10,838 bases of DNA from an uncultured Lachnospiraceae bacterium (GCA_902489925.1 CABUBX010000071.1:1-10838); one strand, 5' to 3'; positions 1 to 6,978 are shown, numbered from the stretch's first letter. Program-made: numbers and translations. Notes: a model not told the origin generated them from the letters alone.

Positions 1-54
1 TAGAGCACACGGTTCATACCCGTGGTGTCATGGGTTCAAATCCCTTTTCCGCTA
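1..54 (+). tRNA. tRNA-Met (CAU), 5' part outside the window
   Basis: The anticodon stem CACGG (8-12) pairs with CCGTG (20-24) around a 7-nt loop with anticodon CAT at 15-17. The T arm follows with loop TTCAAAT at 35-41, and the 3' acceptor strand ends with discriminator A at 54. CCA is not encoded, so it must be added after transcription. The T stem has one T-T mismatch (31/45). The 5' acceptor strand and most of the D arm lie before base 1, so elongator, initiator or Ile2 (lysidine) identity cannot be settled here. tRNA genes, including a tRNA-Met, also sit upstream of spoIIE in B. subtilis, so this placement looks ancestral. Confidence 0.9.
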
Positions 55-62
55 CGTCTTAT

Positions 63-93
63 AAAAGGCATGACTTTTAGTCGTGCCTTTTTT
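63..93 (+). terminator. Intrinsic terminator of the tRNA-Met unit
   Basis: GGCATGAC (67-74) pairs with GTCGTGCC (80-87) with one G-T wobble around a 5-nt T-rich loop. It is flanked by A's on the left and a run of six T's (88-93) on the right. It lies just downstream of the tRNA and isolates it from spoIIE. Confidence 0.85.
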
Positions 94-202
94 GTGTGCC
101 AAAATCTAAACTTCTTAAAGTCTCTGAACCATTTAAAAACGTCCCGATTTTCCATTTCATGAAACATTATGTCTAAAACTTTAATGTTTTTGGTTACCGA
201 TT

Positions 203-235
203 ATGACAAATAAATCTGCCGTGATAGTCTATAAT
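203..235 (+). promoter_or_regulatory. spoIIE promoter, sigma-A type with 21-bp spacer and Spo0A-like boxes
   Basis: A perfect -10 TATAAT is at 230-235 and a -35-like ATGACA (5/6 to TTGACA) is at 203-208, with 21 bp between them instead of 17. B. subtilis spoIIE is known to have a sigma-A promoter with a 21-bp spacer that needs phosphorylated Spo0A. Two imperfect 0A-box-like sequences are present: TGTCTAA at 170-176 (one mismatch to TGTCGAA) and, on the opposite strand, TTTGTCATAA overlapping the -35 at 201-210. The predicted transcription start near 242 gives a leader of about 35 nt. The elements are seen; Spo0A control is inferred by analogy. Confidence 0.65.
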
Positions 236-276
236 GCGAAATTGCAACGAAGATAGGCTTTAGGAGGCAGGAGGAT

Positions 277-2610
277 ATGAAAAAGCTTGATTTTGCGGGT
301 GTGCTGGCGGCGCTTGTGGCCGCAGTCATTAACCGCGCAGTCCTACTGATGATGAATCCTTTCGGTATCGCATACTTTGTATCAGCATATATCCGCGGCA
401 GCAGCAGACTTTTGTTGACTGCGGGAACACTGACCGGTATGTGTTCGGTGCTTCCGGTTAAGATATTTCTTAAATATACGGGAATTATTGCCGGAATCAT
501 TGTTATTGAAAAGATACTGAAAATATGCCGCAAAAAGGCAGAGCCGTGGGTGATGGCTCTTATTTGTGCATTTTTGGTCACAATGGCCGGCACAGCCTAT
601 ACGCTTGGCATGAATGGCTTCTATATGGAAAACGCACAGCGGGCGCTGCTCGTCAATGCGCTTGAGGGACTTATTACAGGCTGTCTTGTACTTATTTTTG
701 ACAGGGGTGTACAGATAATTTATCAAAAAGGAGAAACGGCACAGCCGGATAATGAGGCACAGCTCAGTTTGGGCTGTCTGATTGGCACTTCGGTTTATGC
801 AATATGGGGGTACGGTTTGGAAAAATATTCGGTGACGGAAGCAGTAATTTTTTTCTTGCTGCTTTTCATGGGATACAAGTATGGCTCGGCCGCTTCCGCT
901 GTGGCAGGCGCTTTTGCGGGGGCAGTGATGGCTTTTAATCTTAAAGATATGAGCTTGCTTGGGCTGATGTGCATCATCGGCGCCATGGCCGGTGTGTTTA
1001 AAGAGCGGGGACGCATTGCAGGCGTCGTCGCGGTGATGGCGTCCGTCGGCTTTACAGGGTGGCTTGGTGCAGCCTATATGCTTCAGACAGCGACGATACG
1101 GGGGTTAGTTATCGGGGTGCTTTGCTTTCTTGTTATGCCTGAGCGCATATTCCATACAGGAGATTTTTTGGAGAATGTGAAAAAGCCTTTGGAAAGGCTT
1201 CAGGAGGTCAGGCTCAATGAGCAGACAAAAAAGAAGCTGAAAGCATTTTCGGAAAGCTTTAAGAAATTGTCACGGACGTTCAACGAGGGGGTGCGGCCGA
1301 GGGCCGAGTTGTCAAGAGAGGAGGTGGATGATGCATTTGATGAGCTGACACAAAATGTCTGTGCCGGGTGCAGCAGGTGCGGACTTTGCTGGGAAAGAGA
1401 ATATGATGATACAAGCTTTGCTGCCAGCAATATTTTAAATTATTATTCTAAAAATGGCTCGATTGAAAAAAATCAACTGCCGATTGCCTTCAGGCGTCGA
1501 TGCATTAATATAGATGGATTTTTAAATGAGACAGCCAGAGTCATTGAGATGGCCAAGCTGAATCTCAATTGGAAAAATAAGCTGATGGAAAGCCGTCTTG
1601 CCGTGGCGGGTCAGTTTTTTGAGGTGGCAGATATTATTGAGGATTTCAGTAATTCTCTGGACGATGAAAATAAAAGGATTGAATCGGATACACGGCGCTT
1701 AAAGCAGCGCCTTCAGGCTAAAAAGCTTAAAGTTAAAGAGCTGACAGTGATTGAAAAGTCAGGGCGGCGGATGTGTGTTTATCTGACTGCATGTATGGGA
1801 CACGGCCGTGTCGTGACGAGCCGTGAAATTTGTGATTTGCTGAGTGATGTCCTGCACAGGGGCTTTGTTGCCGGAAAGGAGTGCCGTATGGTTGTTTCAA
1901 AGGAATATATGACTTATGAATTTGTTGAGGATACAATGTATAAAACGATGGAGGGGACAGCGTGCGTACCAAAAGCGCAGGAAAATGTTTCGGGCGATGC
2001 TTATACAGTTATTCATCTTGACAGCGGTCAGGTTGTCCTGTCACTGGCTGACGGCATGGGCAGCGGTGCAGCAGCCGGTGAGGAAAGCGAATATATTATT
2101 CATCTGATGGAACAGCTCATAGAAACCGGCTTTGGCCGGGCATCGGCAGTACGGCTTATAAATTCTTTGATGTTTCTAAAATCGGAAAATCAGGCATTTG
2201 CCACAGTGGATATGGGAATGATTGATTTGTATTCGGGGAAATGTGAATTTATGAAAGTCGGGGCGGCTGCCTCCTTTATTAAAGGACGGCCTGGGACAGA
2301 GGTGATTGCGTCTTCGACGCTGCCGGTCGGTGCGTTTACGGAGGTGGATTACGAGGGCATCACAAAGGAGTTGTCTCCGGGTGATATGGTATTTATGGTG
2401 ACGGATGGCGTCATTAACAGTTTTCCGGCAGAGGAGGGGGAAGAAAAGCTGGCTGATTTTATTGATGCTTTGGATATTAAAAATCCTCAGGCTGCGGCAC
2501 AGGCGGTGCTTGATTATGCTGTTGAAGCATGCGGCGGCTGCGCCGATGATGATATGAGTGTCCTTGTGTGCGGTATATATGAAAATCGGGGAAAGCGGCG
2601 GAGTGCATAA
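277..2610 (+). CDS. spoIIE: Stage II sporulation protein E (SpoIIE), membrane-bound PP2C phosphatase
   Basis: SpoIIE dephosphorylates the anti-anti-sigma factor SpoIIAA at the asymmetric septum, which frees sigma-F in the forespore; it also interacts with FtsZ. The 777 residues compare with 827 in B. subtilis. Residues 1-290 are a series of hydrophobic segments (about ten membrane spans). A central region (300-550), with coiled-coil-like stretches, follows. The PP2C domain is at about 565-768. The metal-binding aspartates are visible as SGD (D574), ADGMGSG (D592), VTDG (D710) and ADDDM (D759). They keep the same relative spacing as B. subtilis D610, D628, D746 and D795, so the enzyme should be active. 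An unusual CX2CX2CX2C cluster is at C362-C371. The start is set by AGGAGG at 262-267, 9 nt before ATG; a second AGGAGG (269-274) is too close to be optimal. It has its own promoter, and no yabS/yabT-like genes separate it from tilS. Confidence 0.97.
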   Translation: MKKLDFAGVLAALVAAVINRAVLLMMNPFGIAYFVSAYIRGSSRLLLTAGTLTGMCSVLPVKIFLKYTGIIAGIIVIEKILKICRKKAEPWVMALICAFLVTMAGTAYTLGMNGFYMENAQRALLVNALEGLITGCLVLIFDRGVQIIYQKGETAQPDNEAQLSLGCLIGTSVYAIWGYGLEKYSVTEAVIFFLLLFMGYKYGSAASAVAGAFAGAVMAFNLKDMSLLGLMCIIGAMAGVFKERGRIAGVVAVMASVGFTGWLGAAYMLQTATIRGLVIGVLCFLVMPERIFHTGDFLENVKKPLERLQEVRLNEQTKKKLKAFSESFKKLSRTFNEGVRPRAELSREEVDDAFDELTQNVCAGCSRCGLCWEREYDDTSFAASNILNYYSKNGSIEKNQLPIAFRRRCINIDGFLNETARVIEMAKLNLNWKNKLMESRLAVAGQFFEVADIIEDFSNSLDDENKRIESDTRRLKQRLQAKKLKVKELTVIEKSGRRMCVYLTACMGHGRVVTSREICDLLSDVLHRGFVAGKECRMVVSKEYMTYEFVEDTMYKTMEGTACVPKAQENVSGDAYTVIHLDSGQVVLSLADGMGSGAAAGEESEYIIHLMEQLIETGFGRASAVRLINSLMFLKSENQAFATVDMGMIDLYSGKCEFMKVGAAASFIKGRPGTEVIASSTLPVGAFTEVDYEGITKELSPGDMVFMVTDGVINSFPAEEGEEKLADFIDALDIKNPQAAAQAVLDYAVEACGGCADDDMSVLVCGIYENRGKRRSA

Positions 2611-2627
2611 AATCAGGCCGGATATAG

Positions 2628-2654
2628 GGCGGTGAGGTGAGTCTCGCCGCCTTT
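2628..2654 (+). terminator. Possible weak terminator after spoIIE
   Basis: GGCGGTGAG (2628-2636) pairs with CTCGCCGCC (2643-2651) through nine pairs with one wobble and a 6-nt loop. Only three T's follow, so termination may be partial and some read-through into tilS is possible. It starts 18 nt after the spoIIE stop. Confidence 0.55.
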
Positions 2655-2676
2655 AGCTAAATTTGAGAGAAATGGA

Positions 2677-2706
2677 TTGCGTCTTTTAGCGTATTCGTGC
2701 TATGAT
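2677..2706 (+). promoter_or_regulatory. Candidate promoter of the tilS-hpt-ftsH operon
   Basis: TTGCGT (2677-2682) and TATGAT (2701-2706) are separated by 18 bp. TG at 2698-2699 forms an extended -10 (TGC-TATGAT). The predicted start near 2713 leaves a leader of about 50 nt before the preferred tilS start. No other good promoter is seen before ftsH. Confidence 0.55.
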
Positions 2707-2760
2707 AAAAACAATAAGGATTTTACAAATCTAAAGTGAGTAATGCGGAGTGATAGAGCC

Positions 2761-4218
2761 ATGGCTGACATTTTAAAAAAAGTACATCGTTATATTTCGG
2801 ATTTGCATATGATTGCGCCGGGCAGTCATGTTGTTGCCGGGATTTCAGGAGGTGCAGATTCGATGTGCCTTCTTTTTGTACTGCTTTCGCTGAAAGAAAA
2901 ATTGGCGCTAAAGCTTACAGCGGTACACATTAACCATGGGTTAAGAGGTGCGGCGGCAGACGGCGATGAAGCTTTTGTGAAGGCGTGGTGCGAAAAATAT
3001 GAGGTCGATTTTGTGAGTTTTAGGACGGATATCCGTGCCAGAGCAAAGGCAGACGGCATTTCTGAGGAGGAGTGCGGAAGACTTTTTCGGTATGAGTGCT
3101 TTGAGAAGGTGCGTGCACAAAGGCAGGCGGATGTGATTGCGGTGGCCCACCATCAGGATGATTTGGCCGAGACAGTTATTTTCAATATGGTGCGGGGCAG
3201 CAATATTAAGGGAATGGCAGGGATTTCTCCGGTGCGCGGCCACATTATAAGACCGCTGCTTGTATTGAGACGATGTGAGATTGAAGCGCTGCTTTTAGAG
3301 CAGCAGATTGATTACAGGACGGACGATACAAATTTTGAGGAGGACTATACGCGAAATAAGATAAGGCTTAAAGTGCTTCCGTACCTTACAAAAGAAATTA
3401 ATCCTAAGGCAGTGGAACATATTACGGCTGCGGCCGGTGCGGCGCTGGAGGCTTCGAACTATATCGAGAGGCAAGCGGCTGCGGCATGGGATAGGGTATC
3501 AGTCGGTGCCTTTGTGGATAAAGAAGCCTGTGAAGGCGAAAAAAAGCTTTCGGCACTTAGGGTACAAAAGCTTTTGGAGGAGGATATTGTTATCCAAAAA
3601 GCGCTTGTCTGCCGGATGATTAAGCAGATGACCGGGCAGTTAAAAGATATCACGGCCCAGCATATTCAAAGCATCTTAGCGCTGTCATATATGAGAGCGG
3701 GGAAAGAGGTGCATCTTCCGTATCATATGGCTGCGCAGCGGACAAAGACGGATATTATCTTAACAAGGCGCCGGGAAAATGAAGCGGAAGCTTTTAACAG
3801 CGAAGTGTGTATGGCAGTTGAAGTGCCGTCCGTGTGCCGTATTCGGGATGCAGATAAAACTATAATACTTGAGTTTGAGAAAACAAATCAAATTCCTGTA
3901 TTTTTTAAAAATCCCTGTACGAAATGCTTTGATTATGATAAAATAAACGGTGGTCTTTTGTTGAGACACAGGCAGCCGGAGGACTATATGGAAATCAGGG
4001 GCGGAAAGAAAAAAACTGTTGCCCGGATAATGATTGACAGCAAGGTACCGAAGGCTCAAAGAGAGCGTCTGTGGGTTTTGGCAGACGGTCATCATATTTT
4101 GTGGATACCTGCCATGGATGGCGGACGTATCAGTGAGCATTACAAGATTGATGAAACTACGAAACAAGTACTTATGATAAAAATAAAAGGAGAAAGTGAA
4201 AATGGAAGACAAGATTAG
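2761..4218 (+). CDS. tilS: tRNA(Ile)-lysidine synthetase TilS
   Basis: TilS uses ATP and lysine to convert C34 of tRNA-Ile2 (anticodon CAU) into lysidine. This switches the tRNA from methionine to isoleucine charging and from AUG to AUA reading, and is essential in most bacteria. Numbering from the ATG at 2761 (485 aa), the PP-loop SGGADS is at 29-34, AVHINHGLRG at 54-63, the HHQDD catalytic-site motif at 130-134, the DDTN motif at 188-191 and the RNKIR tRNA-contact motif at 198-202. The C-terminal TilS domain spans about 395-475. All core motifs are intact. An in-frame ATG at 2743 would add six residues, but GGAGTGA at 2747-2753 is well placed only for the ATG at 2761, so that start is preferred. 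The 3' end overlaps hpt by 17 bp, implying co-transcription and probably translational coupling. The order tilS-hpt-ftsH is conserved in Firmicutes. Confidence 0.96.
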   Translation: MADILKKVHRYISDLHMIAPGSHVVAGISGGADSMCLLFVLLSLKEKLALKLTAVHINHGLRGAAADGDEAFVKAWCEKYEVDFVSFRTDIRARAKADGISEEECGRLFRYECFEKVRAQRQADVIAVAHHQDDLAETVIFNMVRGSNIKGMAGISPVRGHIIRPLLVLRRCEIEALLLEQQIDYRTDDTNFEEDYTRNKIRLKVLPYLTKEINPKAVEHITAAAGAALEASNYIERQAAAAWDRVSVGAFVDKEACEGEKKLSALRVQKLLEEDIVIQKALVCRMIKQMTGQLKDITAQHIQSILALSYMRAGKEVHLPYHMAAQRTKTDIILTRRRENEAEAFNSEVCMAVEVPSVCRIRDADKTIILEFEKTNQIPVFFKNPCTKCFDYDKINGGLLLRHRQPEDYMEIRGGKKKTVARIMIDSKVPKAQRERLWVLADGHHILWIPAMDGGRISEHYKIDETTKQVLMIKIKGESENGRQD

Positions 4219-4729
4219 AGTTTTACTTACTGAGGAAGAAGTGGATGAAAAGATTAAGAAGCTCGGTGAAAAAATCAGTGAAGATTATGCAGGTAAAAGT
4301 GTTCACTTAATTTGTGTATTAAAGGGCGGCGCCTTTTTTATGTGTGAACTTGCAAAGCGTATTACAGTGCCTGTATCTATGGATTTTATGTCTGTATCAA
4401 GCTATGGCAACGGTACAGAAAGCACGGGTGCAGTTAAGATTGTAAAGGATTTGGATGAATCCATTGCAGATAAGCATGTGCTTATTGTTGAGGATATTAT
4501 TGATTCCGGAAATACACTGCATTATCTTGTGGAGATTCTTTATAAGAGAAAACCGGCAGATATTAAGATTTGTACATTGCTTGATAAGCCGGAACGCCGT
4601 GTGGCCGATGTTCATGTGGATTATGTCGGTTTTGATATTCCGGATGAATTTGTTGTCGGCTACGGTCTGGACTATGCTCAGAAATATAGAAATCTTCCAT
4701 ATATTGGAGTTGTCGAGGTTGACAAATAA
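4202..4729 (+). CDS. hpt: Hypoxanthine (guanine) phosphoribosyltransferase
   Basis: This cytoplasmic purine-salvage enzyme transfers the phosphoribosyl group of PRPP to hypoxanthine or guanine, giving IMP or GMP. Its 175 residues are normal for bacterial HPRT. The PRPP-binding signature VLIVEDIIDSGNT lies at 93-105, with the acidic pair E97-D98. The flexible-loop serine-tyrosine pair (SSYG) is at 66-69, and the base-binding region with K129 and the FDIPDEFVVGYGLDYAQKYR segment runs from 144. ATG at 4202 is chosen because AGGAG at 4188-4192 is 9 nt upstream; GTG at 4196 is in frame but only 3 nt from it. It starts inside the end of tilS and is followed after 33 nt by ftsH. In B. subtilis, HprT and TilS have been reported to act together on ftsH expression; whether that holds here is unknown. 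Confidence 0.97.
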   Translation: MEDKIRVLLTEEEVDEKIKKLGEKISEDYAGKSVHLICVLKGGAFFMCELAKRITVPVSMDFMSVSSYGNGTESTGAVKIVKDLDESIADKHVLIVEDIIDSGNTLHYLVEILYKRKPADIKICTLLDKPERRVADVHVDYVGFDIPDEFVVGYGLDYAQKYRNLPYIGVVEVDK

Positions 4730-4762
4730 GATATAAACAAATACAGTTTAAGGAGATAATAA

Positions 4763-6586
4763 ATGAACAACAAAAAACTGAATATATGGCCATTAATTTT
4801 GCTGTGCATCGTCGTTGTTACAGCGGTTTCCGTGCTGTCTAATTCAGCAAAGTCGGATAATTATTCTTATTCGGCATTTTTGGAAGATTTAAACAGCGCC
4901 GAGCCAACGGTGACAAGTGCAATCATCGAGCAAAATATTGAGGTGCCGACAGGTCGTGTGCATCTTTTTACAAAAGACAGTACTGAGCGCGTATTTACAG
5001 CTGCCAATATTAATGAAGTGGCAGAAAAGCTTACAGATGCAGGAATCCCGTACAGTTTCAGGGACATAAATCGTCCGGGATGGTTTGAGGAGAATGCGGC
5101 GACACTGCTGATGTGCGGTGTGATGATTCTTTTCCTGTTTTTCCTTATTTCGGCTCAGGGGGCGGCAGCCGGCAGCAGCGGCGGCGGAAAGATGATGAAT
5201 TTTGGCAAGAGCCGTGCGCGTATGACAAAAGCCGGTGATACAGCAGTGACATTTAAGGATGTGGCAGGTCTTCAGGAGGAAAAAGAAGAACTTGAGGAGG
5301 TCGTGGATTTCCTTAAGAATCCTGTGAAGTATACGCAGCTTGGCGCACGTATACCAAAAGGCATTATTCTTGTAGGACCTCCGGGAACAGGTAAGACATT
5401 GCTTGCAAAGGCGGTTGCCGGCGAAGCCGGTGTACCTTTCTTTTCAATATCCGGCTCTGATTTCGTGGAAATGTTTGTCGGTGTCGGCGCTTCAAGAGTC
5501 AGAGACTTGTTTGAGGACGCAAAGAGAAATTCACCGTGTATTGTTTTCATTGATGAGATTGATGCGGTTGCAAGACGCCGAGGTACAGGTATGGGCGGCG
5601 GTCATGACGAGCGTGAACAGACGTTGAACCAGCTGCTTGTAGAGATGGATGGTTTTGGCGTTAACCGCGGTATTATCGTGATGGCAGCAACAAACCGTGT
5701 GGATATTCTTGACCCGGCGATTTTGAGACCGGGACGTTTTGATAGAAAGGTTGGCGTGGGTCGTCCCGATGTTGAAGGACGCCGTCAGATTTTAAATGTC
5801 CATGCCAAAGGAAAGCCTTTGGGCGATGATGTGGATTTGGCTCAGATTGCGCAGACAACAGCCGGATTTACAGGGGCTGACCTTGAAAATCTGATGAATG
5901 AGTCGGCAATATGCGCGGCAAAAGATAACAGACCTTATATCACACAGATGGATATCCGTAAATCCTTTGTTAAGGTGGGAATCGGTGCGGAAAAGAAAAG
6001 CCGTGTTATTTCTATGAAAGAGAAGAAGCTTACGGCTTACCACGAAGCAGGTCATGCAATTTTATTCCATCTGCTTCCTGATGTGGGACCTGTGTATTCT
6101 GTGTCTATTATTCCGACCGGCATGGGCGCCGGCGGTTATACGATGCCGCTTCCTGAAAAGGATGAAATGTATCTGACTAAGAGCAAGATGCTTCAGGATA
6201 TTACAGTAGCCTTAGGCGGTCGCGCAGCGGAGGAGATTATTTTCGGTGACGTGACAACAGGCGCCTCAAGTGATATTAAATCTGCGACAAACACAGCGAA
6301 GGCCATGGTGATGCAGTACGGTATGTCTGAGGAAATCGGACTGCTCAATTACGGCAGCGACGATGACGAGGTGTTTATCGGACGTGATTTGGCACATACA
6401 CGGGGCTACAGCGAAGACCGGGCGAAGGCAATTGACAATGAGATTCGCAGAATTATTGACGAGTGTCATGAAAAAGCACGCACTATTTTAAATGAAAATA
6501 TGGATATTCTTCATAAATGTGCGGATTTATTGATTGAGAAAGAAAAGATAACAGGCGAAGAATTTACAGCATTGTTTGAAAATTAA
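4763..6586 (+). CDS. ftsH: ATP-dependent zinc metalloprotease FtsH
   Basis: FtsH is a hexameric membrane-anchored AAA+ protease that degrades misassembled membrane proteins and unstable regulators; B. subtilis ftsH mutants sporulate poorly. The 607 residues match the family. Membrane segment 1 is at about 8-25, an extracytoplasmic domain spans 26-108, and segment 2 is at 112-131. The glycine-rich linker (133-142) leads into the AAA module: Walker A GPPGTGKT (205-212), pore-loop FVG (238-240), Walker B IVFIDEIDA (260-268) and the second region of homology around LRPGRFDR (321-328). The M41 peptidase site is HEAGH (427-431), with D504 as the probable third zinc ligand. All key residues are present. 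AAGGAG at 4750-4755 is 7 nt before the ATG. It is the last gene of the tilS-hpt-ftsH unit and is followed by a strong terminator. The C-terminal tail after 590 is short. Confidence 0.98.
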   Translation: MNNKKLNIWPLILLCIVVVTAVSVLSNSAKSDNYSYSAFLEDLNSAEPTVTSAIIEQNIEVPTGRVHLFTKDSTERVFTAANINEVAEKLTDAGIPYSFRDINRPGWFEENAATLLMCGVMILFLFFLISAQGAAAGSSGGGKMMNFGKSRARMTKAGDTAVTFKDVAGLQEEKEELEEVVDFLKNPVKYTQLGARIPKGIILVGPPGTGKTLLAKAVAGEAGVPFFSISGSDFVEMFVGVGASRVRDLFEDAKRNSPCIVFIDEIDAVARRRGTGMGGGHDEREQTLNQLLVEMDGFGVNRGIIVMAATNRVDILDPAILRPGRFDRKVGVGRPDVEGRRQILNVHAKGKPLGDDVDLAQIAQTTAGFTGADLENLMNESAICAAKDNRPYITQMDIRKSFVKVGIGAEKKSRVISMKEKKLTAYHEAGHAILFHLLPDVGPVYSVSIIPTGMGAGGYTMPLPEKDEMYLTKSKMLQDITVALGGRAAEEIIFGDVTTGASSDIKSATNTAKAMVMQYGMSEEIGLLNYGSDDDEVFIGRDLAHTRGYSEDRAKAIDNEIRRIIDECHEKARTILNENMDILHKCADLLIEKEKITGEEFTALFEN

Positions 6587-6597
6587 GAAAAGAATCG

Positions 6598-6648
6598 AGA
6601 CCTGTCTGTGAAAGTTGTATAAACGCACAGACAGGTCTTGTTATTTTC
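6598..6648 (+). terminator. Strong terminator of the tilS-hpt-ftsH operon
   Basis: GACCTGTCTGTG (6599-6610) pairs perfectly with CACAGACAGGTC (6626-6637): 12 bp with a 15-nt loop. A T-rich tail (TTGTTATTTT) runs to 6647. It begins 12 nt after the ftsH stop. Confidence 0.88.
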
Positions 6649-6709
6649 TACAAAATTCATTTTGAAAAAAATGAAAAATTGTGAACACTTATTTTGAAGG
6701 CTATGGTAC

Positions 6710-6715
6710 TATAAT
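6710..6715 (+). promoter_or_regulatory. Consensus -10 box with no clear -35, before a possible small RNA
   Basis: TATAAT is a perfect -10. At 17-18 bp upstream only ACTTAT/CACTTA is found, which is a poor -35. TTGTGA at 6679-6684 is 25 bp away, too far for an unaided sigma-A promoter. If it is used, transcription would start near 6722. Confidence 0.4.
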
Positions 6716-6721
6716 AAACGT

Positions 6722-6821
6722 AAACCCCCCCCAATACATTATATAGTTTTTTGTTACACCCCATAAGAAACAAAAAATACCTTCTCCAAAAAAGGACAGC
6801 GAACGGAAGCTGTCCTTTTTT
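6722..6821 (+). ncRNA. Candidate ~100-nt small RNA or attenuated leader with C-rich patches
   Basis: This segment is bounded by a consensus -10 just upstream and a strong intrinsic terminator at its end, and no ORF with a ribosome binding site fits in it. The part before the terminator stem carries eight consecutive C's (6725-6732), ACACCCC (6756-6762) and CCTTCTCC (6780-6787), separated by A/T-rich sequence predicted to be single-stranded. Such patches could pair with Shine-Dalgarno sequences, as in the C-rich regulatory RNAs of Firmicutes such as RoxS/RsaE. It matches no RNA family I recognise. It could instead be an attenuator leader for the downstream GH13 gene, or a second terminator with chance composition. 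Confidence 0.3.
6788..6821 (+). terminator. Strong intrinsic terminator, nearly symmetric
   Basis: AAAAAAGGACAGC (6788-6800) pairs with GCTGTCCTTTTTT (6809-6821) around an 8-nt loop. The A-tract and T-tract make it usable from either direction. The ftsH operon already has its own terminator at 6598-6648, so this one probably ends a separate transcript or attenuates one. Confidence 0.85.
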
Positions 6822-6869
6822 CCTTATCTTCACCTTTTACGGCACATTTCTAATTTATGGAAATAGTCA

Positions 6870-6898
6870 TTGTAATTGGAACCTCAATACTATAAAAT
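6870..6898 (+). promoter_or_regulatory. Candidate promoter of the GH13 gene
   Basis: TTGTAA (6870-6875) and TAAAAT (6893-6898) are separated by exactly 17 bp. The predicted start near 6905 gives a leader of about 70 nt. The -10 lies inside the palindrome at 6887-6903. No convincing CcpA cre site is visible nearby. Confidence 0.5.
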
Positions 6899-6903
6899 AG
6901 TAT
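6887..6903. repeat. Palindrome overlapping the GH13 promoter -10, possible operator
   Basis: ATACTAT (6887-6893) and ATAGTAT (6897-6903) are perfect inverted copies separated by AAA. The position over the -10 box would allow repression by a dimeric regulator. The half-sites are A/T-rich, so chance is possible, and the regulator is not identifiable. Confidence 0.45.
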
Positions 6904-6966
6904 AAGAATGTTTTATGGCTGTGTACCGGGTGGGCAGCCGATAGAAAAGTAAGCGAAGGAGAGAGC

Positions 6967-6978
6967 ATGCGGGCATGA
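6967..6978 (+). other. Three-codon upstream ORF (Met-Arg-Ala) overlapping the GH13 start
   Basis: ATG CGG GCA TGA begins 5 nt after the AAGGAG at 6956-6961, and its stop codon overlaps the GH13 start codon in an ATGA junction at 6975-6978. The same AAGGAG is 13 nt from the GH13 ATG, longer than usual. Termination-reinitiation coupling is therefore plausible but unproven. Confidence 0.35.

Noticed and set aside
155..164. TTTCATGAAA palindrome upstream of spoIIE as an operator
   Set aside because: A 10-bp palindrome in A/T-rich DNA, about 40 bp upstream of the -35, with no link to a known regulator.
1916..2107. Small plus-strand ORF inside spoIIE in another frame
   Set aside because: It overlaps the conserved phosphatase domain, has no ribosome binding site and no family signal; it is a shadow of spoIIE.
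6725..6732. Eight-C homopolymer as a phase-variable switch
   Set aside because: It is not inside an ORF and not in a promoter spacer of a recognisable gene, so slippage has no evident consequence.
6917..6939. GGCTG...CAGCC hairpin in the GH13 leader as a regulatory element
   Set aside because: Five base pairs with a 13-nt loop are weak and common by chance.
6916..6945. Leader peptide MAVYRVGSR before the GH13 gene
   Set aside because: It has no ribosome binding site and would start only about 11 nt after the predicted transcription start.
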